DNA from: CAYRPN01 sp964426135
GTDB taxonomy: Bacteria > Planctomycetota > Phycisphaerae > Phycisphaerales > Phycisphaeraceae
Assembly: GCA_964426135.1 (NCBI GenBank)
Contig: CAYRPN010000098.1
Span: forward strand, 1 to 22,139
Reading direction: 5' to 3'
Length of the DNA: 22,139 bases
Below are positions 1-7,400 of this stretch, piece by piece. The notes beneath the pieces are model-generated. The model was not told the DNA's origin, made no database searches, and worked only from the letters and a program-made list of their open reading frames with translations. Numbering within the stretch: position 1 is the first letter of the stretch; each line of letters opens with the position of its first letter. A program made the position numbers and the translations under genes.

Positions 1-127
1 TCCCCCAGTCTGCTGGGGGAGAGGGCTAGGGTGAGGGGGTCGAGCGGCCCCCTGCTAGCGTTGCGCCACTGGCTGATCGAAGCCCCCTCACCCCAACCCT
101 CTCTCCCGCCGAGCCGGGGGCGAGGGG
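1..127. repeat. Inverted pair of G-rich/C-rich intergenic repeats
   Basis: Two imperfect inverted copies of a 25-bp G-run motif are visible: bases 15-39 (GGGGGAGAGGG then TAGGGTGAGGGGG) and 83-107 on the opposite strand, matching at 22 of 25 positions. The left copy is preceded by its own palindrome, CCCCCAG / CTGGGGG at 2-19, and the right copy by a C/G-rich near-palindrome at 103-127. This looks like a dispersed hairpin element of the REP/MITE type common in large GC-rich genomes. It carries no gene. The left end is cut by the window edge. Confidence 0.6.
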
Positions 128-223
128 GCGGGAATCCAAGCCCCGGAAATTTTGGCAGACCCGAGGCGACTTGCGCCGTGGTGTTGCCACGTTCTTCGAG
201 GCATCGTCCTACAATATCGAAGT

Positions 224-595
224 ATGTCCACGACCTCTCCCACCTGTCCGTTGCCTCGCCAGAAGGCCATCGATCTCTACTTCATGGAGCATCGCGCCAA
301 GCTTCTCGATATCGCGGCGTTCCTCGATCGCATTGACCGCGCGGCCCCCGGCACCCCCGGCACCCCCGGCACCCCCGGCACCCCGGGTGGCGGCCCCGCG
401 GCCGGCGAGGATTTTCGACTCGCCGCGATGAAGGAGGCGGTCCAAGTGCTGCTCGATGGGCAAGGCGAACGCGTGCGGCGAATGCTGGAGATACTCAGCG
501 ATCCGACGATGGAGCCGCTGGCCAGCGCGGCCGGCATGAAGGGCGCCAGCGGCGCGTGGCCGGGGAAATCCGAACGACAATCTTCTGATCGTTGA
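224..595 (+). CDS. Small hypothetical protein with Gly-Thr-Pro repeat linker
   Basis: A 123-residue protein. I chose the ATG at 224 because the residues before it in the longer frame (from 152) look like random translation, while the protein becomes helical and charged soon after 224. An N-terminal part with the motif YFMEHRAKLLDIAAFLDR (about residues 19-36) is followed by a flexible PGTPGTPGTPGTPGG linker and a second helical part (DFRLAAMKEAVQVLLDGQGERVRRMLEIL). There is no signal peptide, membrane segment or recognisable catalytic motif. The helix-linker-helix layout suggests a small cytosolic adaptor, which is inference only. I do not recognise a named family. The linker is encoded by a 9-bp tandem repeat, so its length can vary without a frameshift. 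No strong Shine-Dalgarno is seen before 224. Confidence 0.6.
   Translation: MSTTSPTCPLPRQKAIDLYFMEHRAKLLDIAAFLDRIDRAAPGTPGTPGTPGTPGGGPAAGEDFRLAAMKEAVQVLLDGQGERVRRMLEILSDPTMEPLASAAGMKGASGAWPGKSERQSSDR
344..384 (+). repeat. 9-bp tandem repeat inside a gene (Gly-Thr-Pro codons)
   Basis: The unit CCCCCGGCA is repeated about four times in tandem, encoding consecutive Gly-Thr-Pro triplets of the small protein at 224. The unit is a multiple of three, so copy-number change would alter linker length and leave the frame intact. Confidence 0.8.
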
Positions 596-852
596 CGCGT
601 GGAAACCTACGACCTAAACTTCTGCTGCAATGAGTCTCTCAAAGAATTACTGGTCGAGGTTCCTCGCGGGTTGGGCGTCTATCGCTCCCACACCGCAGAA
701 CGTTTCATGTGTTGAGGATCGAGGATTCGGGAGCATCGTGGAGGACGGAGCCGCGTTGCGACGCGATTGGAATTGCATCGGCAAGGATGTTCGATCGAGC
801 ATCGAAGGGTTTGAGTTGAAGTCTATGGTTTCCCACCAGCGAAATCTTTTCG

Positions 853-1344
853 ATGGCGAATGACGAACCATCTGTGATTCCCGCGGGCGATCGAGCAGCG
901 ATTGATGCGGACGGAGGGCCACAGGCAAAGCCGGGGGCAGTGGTTCGATTTCAGCAGGTTGAAATGTCCGGGCCGTTGCCTCCCGCGTCCGAGTTCGGGA
1001 AATACGAGCAGATTCTGCCGGGCGCGGCGGAGCGGATTCTCGCAATGGCGGAGAAAGAGCAGCAGCATCGGCACGCCCTGACCGAGAAGCACACGCACGT
1101 CGCCATCGAAGCTCGCGCCGAAGAAAGCCAGCACGTCAGGCGCGGTCAGGTATTCGGGCTGATCGTGTCATTGACAGCGATTGTCGCGGGCGCGGCAACA
1201 AGCATCATTGCGAGCGTTCAAGGCAGCGTCGCAGGCGCCATCGCCGGTGGAATTGTCGGTGCGGGTGGTTTGGCAAGTGTCATTCTTGCGTTCTTGGGGA
1301 AGCGCTCCGAGACTGCTCGTGCAAAGAAAGATGACGCGGCGTAG
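853..1344 (+). CDS. DUF2335-type membrane protein
   Basis: A 163-residue protein. The central block (GPLPPASEFGKYEQILPGAA, about residues 40-59, followed by ERILAMAEKEQQHRH) matches what I know of the DUF2335 family: a GPLPPP..L..Y..ILPGAA core, a charged helix, then two C-terminal membrane helices. Here the hydrophobic part is at about residues 100-149 (FGLIVSLTAIVAGAATSII and AGAIAGGIVGAGGLASVIL), ending in a short Lys/Arg tail. Family function is unknown; such proteins are often found among phage-like or accessory genes. The start is the ATG at 853; no clear Shine-Dalgarno precedes it. Its stop is only 2 bp before the TatD-like gene, so the two are probably co-transcribed. The 257 bp before it hold no convincing gene. 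Confidence 0.75.
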   Translation: MANDEPSVIPAGDRAAIDADGGPQAKPGAVVRFQQVEMSGPLPPASEFGKYEQILPGAAERILAMAEKEQQHRHALTEKHTHVAIEARAEESQHVRRGQVFGLIVSLTAIVAGAATSIIASVQGSVAGAIAGGIVGAGGLASVILAFLGKRSETARAKKDDAA

Positions 1345-1346
1345 CC

Positions 1347-2147
1347 ATGCGATACATCGACCCTCACATCCACATGGTCTCGCGCACGACGGACGACTAC
1401 CAGCGCATGGCGCAGGCCGGCTGCGTGGCGATCACCGAGCCTGCGTTCTGGGCGGGCTTTGATCGTTCGTCGGCGCAGGGCTTTTACGACTACTTCCGCC
1501 AACTCACCGAGTTTGAACCGAGCCGGGCGGCGCAGTTCGGCATCAAGCATTTCTCCTGGCTTTGCATCAACCCGAAGGAAGCGGAGGACGTGAAGCTGGC
1601 CCGCGAAGTGATCGACCTGATCCCCTCGTTCCTCAGCAAGCCCAACGTGCTGGGCATCGGCGAGATCGGCCTGAACAAGAACAGCCGAAATGAAATCACC
1701 GTGCTGGAGGAGCACATCGCGCTGGCGGCGAAGTACAAGCAGCTCATCCTCGTGCACACGCCGCACCTGGAGGACAAGCTCAAAGGCACGCGGCTGATTA
1801 TGGATGCGATCAAGCGCAACGGCGACATCGATCCGGGCCGCGTGCTGATCGATCACGTGGAGGAGCACACGGTCAAGGCGGTGCTCGACCGCGGATTCTG
1901 GGCGGGCATGACGCTGTATCCGGATTCGAAGATGACGCCGCAGCGGGCGGCGGATGTGATCGAGATGTACGGCGGGCAGCGGCTGTGGATCAACTCGGCG
2001 GGCGACTGGGGCAACAGCGATCCGTTAGCGATCCCCAAGACGCGCGTGGAGATGCAGCGGCGCGGGCACACTGCCGAGGCGATCAGCCGGATTTCCTACG
2101 ACAATCCAGTGCGGTTCCTGGGGCAAAGCGGGCGATTTGAAATTTGA
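1347..2147 (+). CDS. TatD-like metal-dependent hydrolase (ebo-cluster type)
   Basis: A 266-residue TIM-barrel metallohydrolase of the TatD/amidohydrolase superfamily. Metal-ligand positions visible: D5-P-H7-I-H9 at the N-terminus, E106 in GEIGLN, H137 in LVHTPH, H170 in LIDHVEEH and D220 in NSAGDWG, followed by the closing DNPVRFLG. All usual ligands are present, so it should be an active two-metal hydrolase. The fine pattern (HMVSRTTDDY, FGIKHF, NPKEA, LDRGFWAGMTLYP, DPLAIPKT) resembles the TatD-like member of ebo (edb) clusters more than DNase-type TatD; this is recalled from family knowledge and not searched. The other ebo genes (eboA, a UbiA-like prenyltransferase, a sugar-isomerase-like protein) are not in this window. 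The substrate is unknown. The final codons and stop overlap the start of a 7-bp repeat tract. Confidence 0.85.
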   Translation: MRYIDPHIHMVSRTTDDYQRMAQAGCVAITEPAFWAGFDRSSAQGFYDYFRQLTEFEPSRAAQFGIKHFSWLCINPKEAEDVKLAREVIDLIPSFLSKPNVLGIGEIGLNKNSRNEITVLEEHIALAAKYKQLILVHTPHLEDKLKGTRLIMDAIKRNGDIDPGRVLIDHVEEHTVKAVLDRGFWAGMTLYPDSKMTPQRAADVIEMYGGQRLWINSAGDWGNSDPLAIPKTRVEMQRRGHTAEAISRISYDNPVRFLGQSGRFEI

Positions 2148-2221
2148 AACGGGAATTCGAGATTTGAGATTTGAGATTTGAGATTTCAGATTTGAGATTT
2201 CAGATTTGAGATTTCAAATCT
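2134..2221 (+). repeat. 7-bp GATTTGA/GATTTCA tandem repeat tract
   Basis: About ten degenerate copies of GATTTGA or GATTTCA run from the last codons of the TatD-like gene into the intergenic space. The end forms a perfect inverted repeat, AGATTTG (2202-2208) and CAAATCT (2215-2221) around a 6-nt loop. It could act as a weak transcription stop for the upstream pair. The tract is AT-rich in a GC-rich neighbourhood and probably arose by slippage. Confidence 0.75.
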
Positions 2222-2285
2222 CTAATCGACGCCTACGATTGTTCAGTCGCGTCCCTTCTTCCCCGCGCGGCCCGGAGTGCATGTC

Positions 2286-2588
2286 ATGTCCCACATTCCT
2301 CCTTCGCCGACCGACAACCCCGGCCCGCTCGGCGACATCCAGAGCCATCGCCTGCTCTACTTGAAGGCTTTCCTTTTCCTTCTCGCCGGCTGCCTCGCGG
2401 CGTTTCTCGTTCTCTTCGAGCATCCCGACCTGAAAACCGCGCTGTTGCTGGCGATCGCGGTGTGGTGCTTTGCCCGCACGTACTTTTTCATCTTCTACGT
2501 CATCGAGCACTACATCGATCCGAACTATCGCTTCGCGGGTCTGTACGCGTTCGTGCGCTACCTGCTGCGAAGCCGGCGCGGGGCATGA
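2286..2588 (+). CDS. Small two-TM membrane protein
   Basis: A 100-residue protein starting at ATG 2286, supported by GGAG at 2274-2277 with 8-nt spacing; a GTG three codons earlier is less likely. Two hydrophobic helices are visible: about residues 25-45 (YLKAFLFLLAGCLAAFLVLF) and 49-70 (LKTALLLAIAVWCFARTYFFIFYVI), followed by a short positively charged tail. The N-terminus is Pro-rich and soluble. No enzymatic motif is seen and the family is not recognised. It converges on dnaA, whose stop lies 41 bp away on the other strand. Confidence 0.65.
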   Translation: MSHIPPSPTDNPGPLGDIQSHRLLYLKAFLFLLAGCLAAFLVLFEHPDLKTALLLAIAVWCFARTYFFIFYVIEHYIDPNYRFAGLYAFVRYLLRSRRGA

Positions 2589-2629
2589 GTGTGTGGCGGG
2601 CGCTGGTGGGCGGTGATCGGGGCAAGCGA

Positions 2630-4093
2630 TCATTTCAAAATCGCAGCTTTCAGGCGATCGACCAGATCGCACAGCGGAACTTCCTCCAGCGTTTCACCCT
2701 GGCGAAGGATCGTGTTGGAGGACAACTGCTCTTCGATGCGACGGTCGGCGGCGATCACCATCGAGTGGCTGGGCCGCTGCATCGCGGTGCTGATCTCCGG
2801 GTAGCTCATCGTCGTCAGCTTGCGGGCCAGGAAAATCACCAGCGAACGCGCCAGCACGATCGGCTTGACGCGCTGCGGGCCCAGAATCTCCGAACGGCTG
2901 ATCTGTAGCTGCTCGCTCACCACATCCAGGATGCGGGCGAAGGGCACGCGCTTCATCGGCTGATTCGCTTCGGCGCCCAGCACGCGATTGGTCACTACGT
3001 GGCCGATGGAGATCGGCCCTTCGGTCAACTCCGCGCTGCCGTTGCCTTCCCGCAGATGCGCCATCGCGTGCAGCTTGGTCAGCATGCCTTCGATCTCGCG
3101 CACCGATCCCTGGCACCGGCTGGCGAGCGTGGCGACCACCGACTCCAGCAGCGAGATGCCGCGGCGCTGCGCCAGCGCGCGGACGATTTTCAACCGCGTC
3201 GCCGTGTCCGGCGGCTTCACTTCCACCACCAGCCCGCGCACGCACCGGCTCACCAGGGCTGCGGAGAACTCCTTGATGAGCTTCGGGTGATTGTCGCTGG
3301 CCATGGCGACGCGGGCGCCGGAGAGATCGATCTCGTCGAAGCTGTGCAGGAACTCCTGCTGCGATTTCACCTTGCCGGCGAGGAAGTGCACATCGTCGAT
3401 CGCCAAGAGATCGAGCCGGCGGATGCGCTTGCGGAACGCGGGCAGGGTGCGGGCGCCCATGGAGGCGAGGAACTCGTTGGTGAATTTTTCGCCGGTGGTG
3501 TACAGCACGCGGGCGTTGGGGTTGAGCTTGCGGAAGCGATTGCACAGACCCTGGAGCAGGTGCGTCTTGCCCAGGCCCACGCCGCCGTGGAAGAAGAGCG
3601 GATTGGAAGCGGCGTGTTCGTTGTCGACGAGTTGCAGCGCTGCGTTGAAAGCGAGTTCGTTGCTGGGGCCGACGATGAACTCCTCCAGATCGTGGCGCAT
3701 GGGCCGGCGAGCTTCGGTTTCGGCGACGGGAACTGCGGTGGGCGTCGGCGCGGTGTGAGCGCGGCGGAACGGCTCGATCTGGGCGGGGGCCTCGATATCG
3801 ACGGGGAACTCGCCGGCGGCATGGGTGAATGCGGCGGCGTCGACGCTGAGCATGACGGTGACTTCGTGCGACAGGGTGGCCGCCGCCGCCGCCGCCAGTT
3901 GCTGGCGGAAGTTGCGGTCGATCCAGTCGGCGACGAGGCGGTTGGGCGCCGTCACCGTGAGCGTTCGCACGCCATCTTCATAGGCCAGGTGGGCCGACCG
4001 ATCGAACCACATCCGGAAGCGATGTTCGCCGACGCTGTCGGCCAACCGTTCCGCGATGCGCGCAGTCAACGCCTGGGAGATTGTGTCTGACAT
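2630..4093 (-). CDS. dnaA: Chromosomal replication initiator DnaA
   Basis: A 487-residue DnaA, which opens the replication origin as an ATP-bound filament. Domain I is about 1-85, a low-complexity domain II 85-130 and the AAA+ domain 130-345. Walker A is GGVGLGKT (170-177), Walker B LLAIDDVHF (229-236), sensor 1 ASDNHP (265-270), the arginine-finger box VSRCVRGL (281-288) and sensor 2 SVREIEGML (330-338). Domain IV contains the helix-turn-helix region YPEISTAMQRPSHSMVIAAD (431-450). The usual DnaA signature GGRDHSTV reads QRPSHSMV here: the His is kept, the GRD part is not. About 35 extra residues follow the DNA-binding domain. A good Shine-Dalgarno (GGAG, 7-nt spacing; plus-strand 4101-4104) supports the start. 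dnaN, recF and gyrB are not adjacent. The gene follows the GNAT gene in the same direction across a 413-bp gap. Confidence 0.97.
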   Translation of the reverse strand: MSDTISQALTARIAERLADSVGEHRFRMWFDRSAHLAYEDGVRTLTVTAPNRLVADWIDRNFRQQLAAAAAATLSHEVTVMLSVDAAAFTHAAGEFPVDIEAPAQIEPFRRAHTAPTPTAVPVAETEARRPMRHDLEEFIVGPSNELAFNAALQLVDNEHAASNPLFFHGGVGLGKTHLLQGLCNRFRKLNPNARVLYTTGEKFTNEFLASMGARTLPAFRKRIRRLDLLAIDDVHFLAGKVKSQQEFLHSFDEIDLSGARVAMASDNHPKLIKEFSAALVSRCVRGLVVEVKPPDTATRLKIVRALAQRRGISLLESVVATLASRCQGSVREIEGMLTKLHAMAHLREGNGSAELTEGPISIGHVVTNRVLGAEANQPMKRVPFARILDVVSEQLQISRSEILGPQRVKPIVLARSLVIFLARKLTTMSYPEISTAMQRPSHSMVIAADRRIEEQLSSNTILRQGETLEEVPLCDLVDRLKAAILK

Positions 4094-4506
4094 TCACAAG
4101 CTCCAAATCAAGACTTCCGGCCGAGCCGGTTGTCGCGATTGAGTTATGGAATAGAAGCAACGACCCCGTCTGGGACCCGTGACTGTTCTACTGTTGTAGT
4201 TGAGTCCGTTCGCCGCCGCCTGGCGTTCTCCGGCCCGCCTTCCCCCGATGGGAAAAGAACTGAAAGGCGTGCTCAAGCAGGTGGTCATTCCGTTGCCACG
4301 TGAGGGAGAATAACAAGCGCGGCGTGCGTTGCAATGGGCGATCGTCCAATGTTTGCTCGCGCAGCGCTCGCACTCGGCTCATCATCAACAACTTCAAGGG
4401 TTTGGAACTTGAAAAAATATTTCGCGCGGGATTTTTTCCACGTTGGGGAAACGTGTGGAAAAGTTAAGGAAAACGTGCGCGTTTCGCTGCCCCGAATTCT
4501 CACGCC
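4094..4506. other. Gene-free region upstream of dnaA; candidate oriC/dnaA promoter
   Basis: 413 bp without a credible gene between the GNAT stop and the dnaA start. It holds an AT-rich patch (4410-4437, including GAAAAAATATTT) next to two inverted DnaA-box-like sequences (separate entry). An autoregulated dnaA promoter or an origin is plausible here by comparison with other bacteria. No dense DnaA-box cluster is seen, so origin function is uncertain. The few open frames crossing it have no protein-like composition. Confidence 0.4.
4434..4462. promoter_or_regulatory. Pair of inverted DnaA-box-like sites
   Basis: TTTTCCACG at 4434-4442 and, inverted, TGTGGAAAA at 4454-4462 (read as TTTTCCACA on the minus strand). 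The second differs from the TTATCCACA consensus at one base (A to T at position 3), and the first at two. They flank GTGTGG/TTGGGG sequence beside an AT-rich stretch about 340-370 bp upstream of the dnaA start. This arrangement fits DnaA binding for autoregulation or origin opening. Confidence 0.45.
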
Positions 4507-5496
4507 TCACGGTAACGTCAAGATCATCGCGAGTTTGCGCGCCGTTTGCCTGAAGCCCAGCGAGCGATACAGCTTCAGCGCCGCCGCGTTCAGTTCATCC
4601 ACCGCCAGAATCATCTGCTGCGCCCGCCAGGATTTCACCAGGCTTGCCGCGTGTTCGAGCATCTTTCGGCCCAGGCCGCGACCGCGCCACGATTTCGCAA
4701 GGCCGAAGTAGACCAGTTCCAGCGCGGCGCCTTCCAGGACGAGGTTGAGCAGCATGACACCTACGGGTTTTCCCCCATGCGACAGAACCTTCCAGAGCGT
4801 GGGCTCAAACTGTCCGGTCGCCATGTGGCCCGCCATGATGTCTTCGATCGGCCGCGTGCCCAGAAGAGCGGGACAGTCGGCCGTGTCTTCGTAGCTGGCC
4901 AGGATGGCGTCGGCGAAAAGCTGCCGGCGCGATTCGCCCCAGGTGATGACCTCGATCTCCCTCGGCAGCGACAGGTCCACCACGCGCGGCAGTCCCGGAT
5001 GCTGCAGGTACGCCAGGTGCGCCAATTTGCGGAACCCGGCGGCGAGCAGCGCGGCTGCCTCGTGCTTCTGAGGCGCCTCCAGCAGCGCCTGCGCCAGGCG
5101 AACCCGGCCCGCCTCCTGCTGCGCCATCGCCACGCGAAGCAGATTCGCCACGATCGGGGTGGCGCCGGCGTCAGTCATCGGGGAGAGGAACAACATGGCG
5201 GTGCGACCGGCGCAAGGCACGACCAGCAGCGACGCGACCGGTGAGGGCAGCGTGGCTGTTGCGCGGGGTAGGGAAGGATCGAGCCGGGGCGCGGGATACG
5301 CCGCGAAAAGCTGGTTCAGATCGAGCGACTGTTTCGCGGCGAAGGACAGAAAGTTCTCTACTGCGGCCGCGGCACAGTCTGTCCGACCGGTCAGCAGCAG
5401 GGCCAGGGCCTCCTCACGCCGCTTCGGTTCCACGCGGCTGAAACTGACACCGTCAGGCTGCGGCAGGCTCAGGTGTGGTTCAGTGAGGATGGACAT
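4507..5496 (-). CDS. GNAT-family N-acetyltransferase
   Basis: A 329-residue protein. The C-terminal third is a GNAT fold: LVYFGLAKSWRGRGLGRKML (261-280) holds the acetyl-CoA pyrophosphate-binding R/Q-x-x-G-x-G/A type loop (RGRGLG), and AVDELNAAALKLYRSLGF (298-315) is the typical closing motif. The N-terminal part (about 10-160) is less conserved and could be a second, degenerate GNAT half, as in tandem acetyltransferases. The acceptor substrate is unknown. I place the start at ATG 5496 because the frame upstream of it is repeat-derived (an 8-bp array) and then antisense to another gene. No Shine-Dalgarno is visible: the array begins within a few bases of the start codon, so the natural leader may have been displaced. 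Confidence 0.8.
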   Translation of the reverse strand: MSILTEPHLSLPQPDGVSFSRVEPKRREEALALLLTGRTDCAAAAVENFLSFAAKQSLDLNQLFAAYPAPRLDPSLPRATATLPSPVASLLVVPCAGRTAMLFLSPMTDAGATPIVANLLRVAMAQQEAGRVRLAQALLEAPQKHEAAALLAAGFRKLAHLAYLQHPGLPRVVDLSLPREIEVITWGESRRQLFADAILASYEDTADCPALLGTRPIEDIMAGHMATGQFEPTLWKVLSHGGKPVGVMLLNLVLEGAALELVYFGLAKSWRGRGLGRKMLEHAASLVKSWRAQQMILAVDELNAAALKLYRSLGFRQTARKLAMILTLP

Positions 5497-5497
5497 G

Positions 5498-5884
5498 GGG
5501 AAGGGACGGAGGGACGGAGGGACGAAGGGACCAAGGGACGGAGGGACGAAGGGACCAAGGGACGGAGGGACGGAGGGACGGAGGGACGGAGGGACAAAGG
5601 GACGGAGGGACCGAGGGGAAGAGACGAAGAGACGAAGTGCGAAAGAGACGGAGCTGAAGAAGAGAGGAAGTGGCAAGGTGACGAGGTGCGACAGTCCAAC
5701 CATCGTTTCGTCTCGCCGCCACATCCTCTCTCCCGCGCTTCGTCTACTCCCTTCGTCCCTTGGTCCCTCGGTCCCTTCGTCCCTTGGTCCCTCGGTCCCT
5801 TCGTCCCTTGGTCCCTCGGTCCCTTCGTCCCTTCGTCCCTTCATCCCTTCGTCCCTTGTCCCTTCGCCCCTTCCCCCTTCCCCA
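5498..5884. repeat. Large inverted array of 8-bp repeats with unique centre
   Basis: The left arm (5503-5635) consists of purine-rich 8-mers GGGACGGA, GGGACGAA and GGGACCAA. The right arm (5749-5884) has the complementary pyrimidine 8-mers, starting with three perfect copies of a 24-bp higher-order unit (CCCTTCGT + CCCTTGGT + CCCTCGGT, 5749-5820). Between them lies about 110 bp of non-repeat sequence (5640-5748). The arms can pair into a very long hairpin and each is a strong purine/pyrimidine mirror tract. It fills the space between the divergent GNAT gene and the secreted-protein gene, which otherwise holds only a short promoter region. The frames stay open through it only because of the repeat composition. 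Confidence 0.9.
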
Positions 5885-5885
5885 G

Positions 5886-5913
5886 TTGAATCTTTCGCCG
5901 GGCATTTTAGAAT
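5886..5913 (+). promoter_or_regulatory. Candidate sigma-70 type promoter
   Basis: TTGAAT (5886-5891) and TAGAAT (5908-5913) are separated by 16 bp, immediately after the pyrimidine arm of the repeat array and 67 bp upstream of the GTG at 5980. The -10 box has one mismatch to TATAAT and the -35 box two to TTGACA. It would drive the secreted-protein/hydrolase pair. Confidence 0.4.
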
Positions 5914-5979
5914 GGCGCGTGGCATTTTGAAATACAGGCTTCGCAATGAAGCCGGAACTCTTGACGCGGGAGGTCGCTG

Positions 5980-6624
5980 GTGGTTCGAACGACTCCAAAA
6001 ACCGTGACGGCTTTCGCTGTGCTCGCGCTGCTCCTGGGCGGTGTCGGCGCGACGTTCACCTTCGCCTACCCCGAGCCCGCGCTGGTCACCAAAGCGTGGG
6101 AGTTCAAGTTCACTTTCGACCATCCCCGCGCCATTGCGGTGAAAAATCTGGACGGCCGATTCGAGTGGTACTGGTTCGTGACCTATCGCGTGGTGAACAA
6201 CACGGGGCAGGAGCGGCTCTTCATCCCCGACATCGCGATCGCCACCGATCAGGGCGACATCCTTCAGGCCGGCCAGAAGGTGCCCACCAGCGTTTTCGAT
6301 GCCATCAAGTCCCGCGTGGGCAACCGCCTGCTGGAGAGCCCGACGGATGTCGTGGGCCAGATTCTGCAAGGCGATGACAACGCCAAAGACGGCGTCGCCA
6401 TCTGGCCCGCCACCGCGCACAACGTCGACCGGGTCAACATCTTCGTCGCCGGCCTGTCCGGTGAGACCGCCAACGTCAAAGTCCCCGATGCCACCGATCC
6501 CGCCAAGAAGGTGGAAGTGCTCGTGACCAAGACGCTGATGATCCAGTACGAGTTCCCCGGCGCTCCGATCAAGCCACAGGATCAGCCGGTGGTGTTCAAG
6601 GGCAAAGAGTGGATCATGCGGTGA
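5980..6624 (+). CDS. Secreted hypothetical protein
   Basis: A 214-residue protein starting at GTG 5980, well supported by GGGAGG at 5968-5973 with 6-nt spacing. An N-terminal signal peptide or anchor is visible (AFAVLALLLGGVGATFTFAY, about 11-30). The mature part looks like a beta-rich extracytoplasmic domain (FEWYWFVTYRVVNNTGQERL, DIAIATDQGDI, then VNIFVAGLSGETANVKV and KTLMIQYEFPG). No catalytic motif is seen and I do not recognise a named family. Its TGA overlaps the GTG of the next gene in a GTGA junction, so it is translationally coupled to the alpha/beta hydrolase. Confidence 0.8.
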   Translation: MVRTTPKTVTAFAVLALLLGGVGATFTFAYPEPALVTKAWEFKFTFDHPRAIAVKNLDGRFEWYWFVTYRVVNNTGQERLFIPDIAIATDQGDILQAGQKVPTSVFDAIKSRVGNRLLESPTDVVGQILQGDDNAKDGVAIWPATAHNVDRVNIFVAGLSGETANVKVPDATDPAKKVEVLVTKTLMIQYEFPGAPIKPQDQPVVFKGKEWIMR

Positions 6625-7361
6625 GCGATTCTCCGCTCATCCTTCTACCTGGCATGGGCGCGGATGAGCGCCTGTTCAGGTTTCAGAAAGTCGCCTTCCC
6701 CAATCTCATTGTTCCACGCTGGATTCCGCCAGGGCCAGATGAGTCCTTGCCCGCCTATGCGGACCGGTTTGCCAGGCACATCGATCCCGGCGTGCCGTTC
6801 TTCATCGGTGGTGTGTCGCTGGGCGGCATGATTGCCGTTGAAATGGCGAGGCGGTTTTCCTGTGGAAAAAACGTATGGCAGAGTTCATCTCGCCAGCCGA
6901 GCATCAAGGGCTGCTTTCTGATCGCCAGCATTCGTGGTCCCGATGAACTGCCGCGCCGCGCGAAGATGTTTCGCCCCCTGTTGCCGCTCGCCCTGGGTGC
7001 GCTGAGCACTGTGCCATTCGTGGCGCGGTTGCTTCACGCGATTGCGGGGTGGACTCTTGGTCTGCACCGGCGCGACGTGTTGCGGCAACTTGCCGACTCC
7101 GACCCGGCGTTTCTACGCTGGTCCGCAAGAGCTATCCTCACTTGGGAACTTGCACGTAAACAAGAGACGGCGGCGATTCGCGCGGGGAGTTCGGATGTCC
7201 CGGTGTTCCAGATCCATGGTGTGCGTGATCGCATCTTGCCCATCCGTCGGACACAACCTGATCGGCGCGTCATTCGCGGCGGTCACATCGACTTGACGCT
7301 CACGCATGCCGACGAAGTCAATGACTTCCTGAGGAACCATTTGATCGGCGATCCCGCCTAG
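6621..7361 (+). CDS. Alpha/beta-fold hydrolase
   Basis: A 246-residue protein from the GTG at 6621, which overlaps the preceding stop (GTGA); a GTG at 6609 would add four residues inside the upstream gene. An oxyanion-type loop, LLPGMGADERLF (8-19), lies at the N-terminus. The nucleophile elbow is GVSLGG with S66, the likely acid D203 in HGVRDRILP, and H222 in RGGHID completes the triad. A cap region with hydrophobic helices lies at about 115-150. The segment at about 78-97 (RFSCGKNVWQSSSRQPSIKG) looks like a species-specific insertion after the elbow helix. Esterase or lipase-like hydrolysis is likely, but the substrate is unknown. Confidence 0.85.
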   Translation: MSDSPLILLPGMGADERLFRFQKVAFPNLIVPRWIPPGPDESLPAYADRFARHIDPGVPFFIGGVSLGGMIAVEMARRFSCGKNVWQSSSRQPSIKGCFLIASIRGPDELPRRAKMFRPLLPLALGALSTVPFVARLLHAIAGWTLGLHRRDVLRQLADSDPAFLRWSARAILTWELARKQETAAIRAGSSDVPVFQIHGVRDRILPIRRTQPDRRVIRGGHIDLTLTHADEVNDFLRNHLIGDPA

Positions 7362-7400
7362 ACTTGCAGCGGAAGGCCACGACTTATCATGGAGGTTGCC

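Noticed and set aside
630..863. Possible 77-residue gene before the DUF2335 gene
   Set aside because: No ribosome binding site, no protein-like pattern, and it overlaps the start of the better-supported gene.
2999..4090. 363-residue plus-strand open frame opposite dnaA
   Set aside because: dnaA is unmistakable on the other strand; the plus-strand product has low-complexity composition and no known motifs.
5749..5852. Possible CRISPR array
   Set aside because: The 24-bp units are contiguous 8-mers with no spacers.
5497..6420. Upstream extension of the GNAT frame to a 637-residue minus-strand protein
   Set aside because: The added part is translated 8-bp repeats and then antisense to the well-supported gene at 5980; the GNAT protein has a natural start at 5496.
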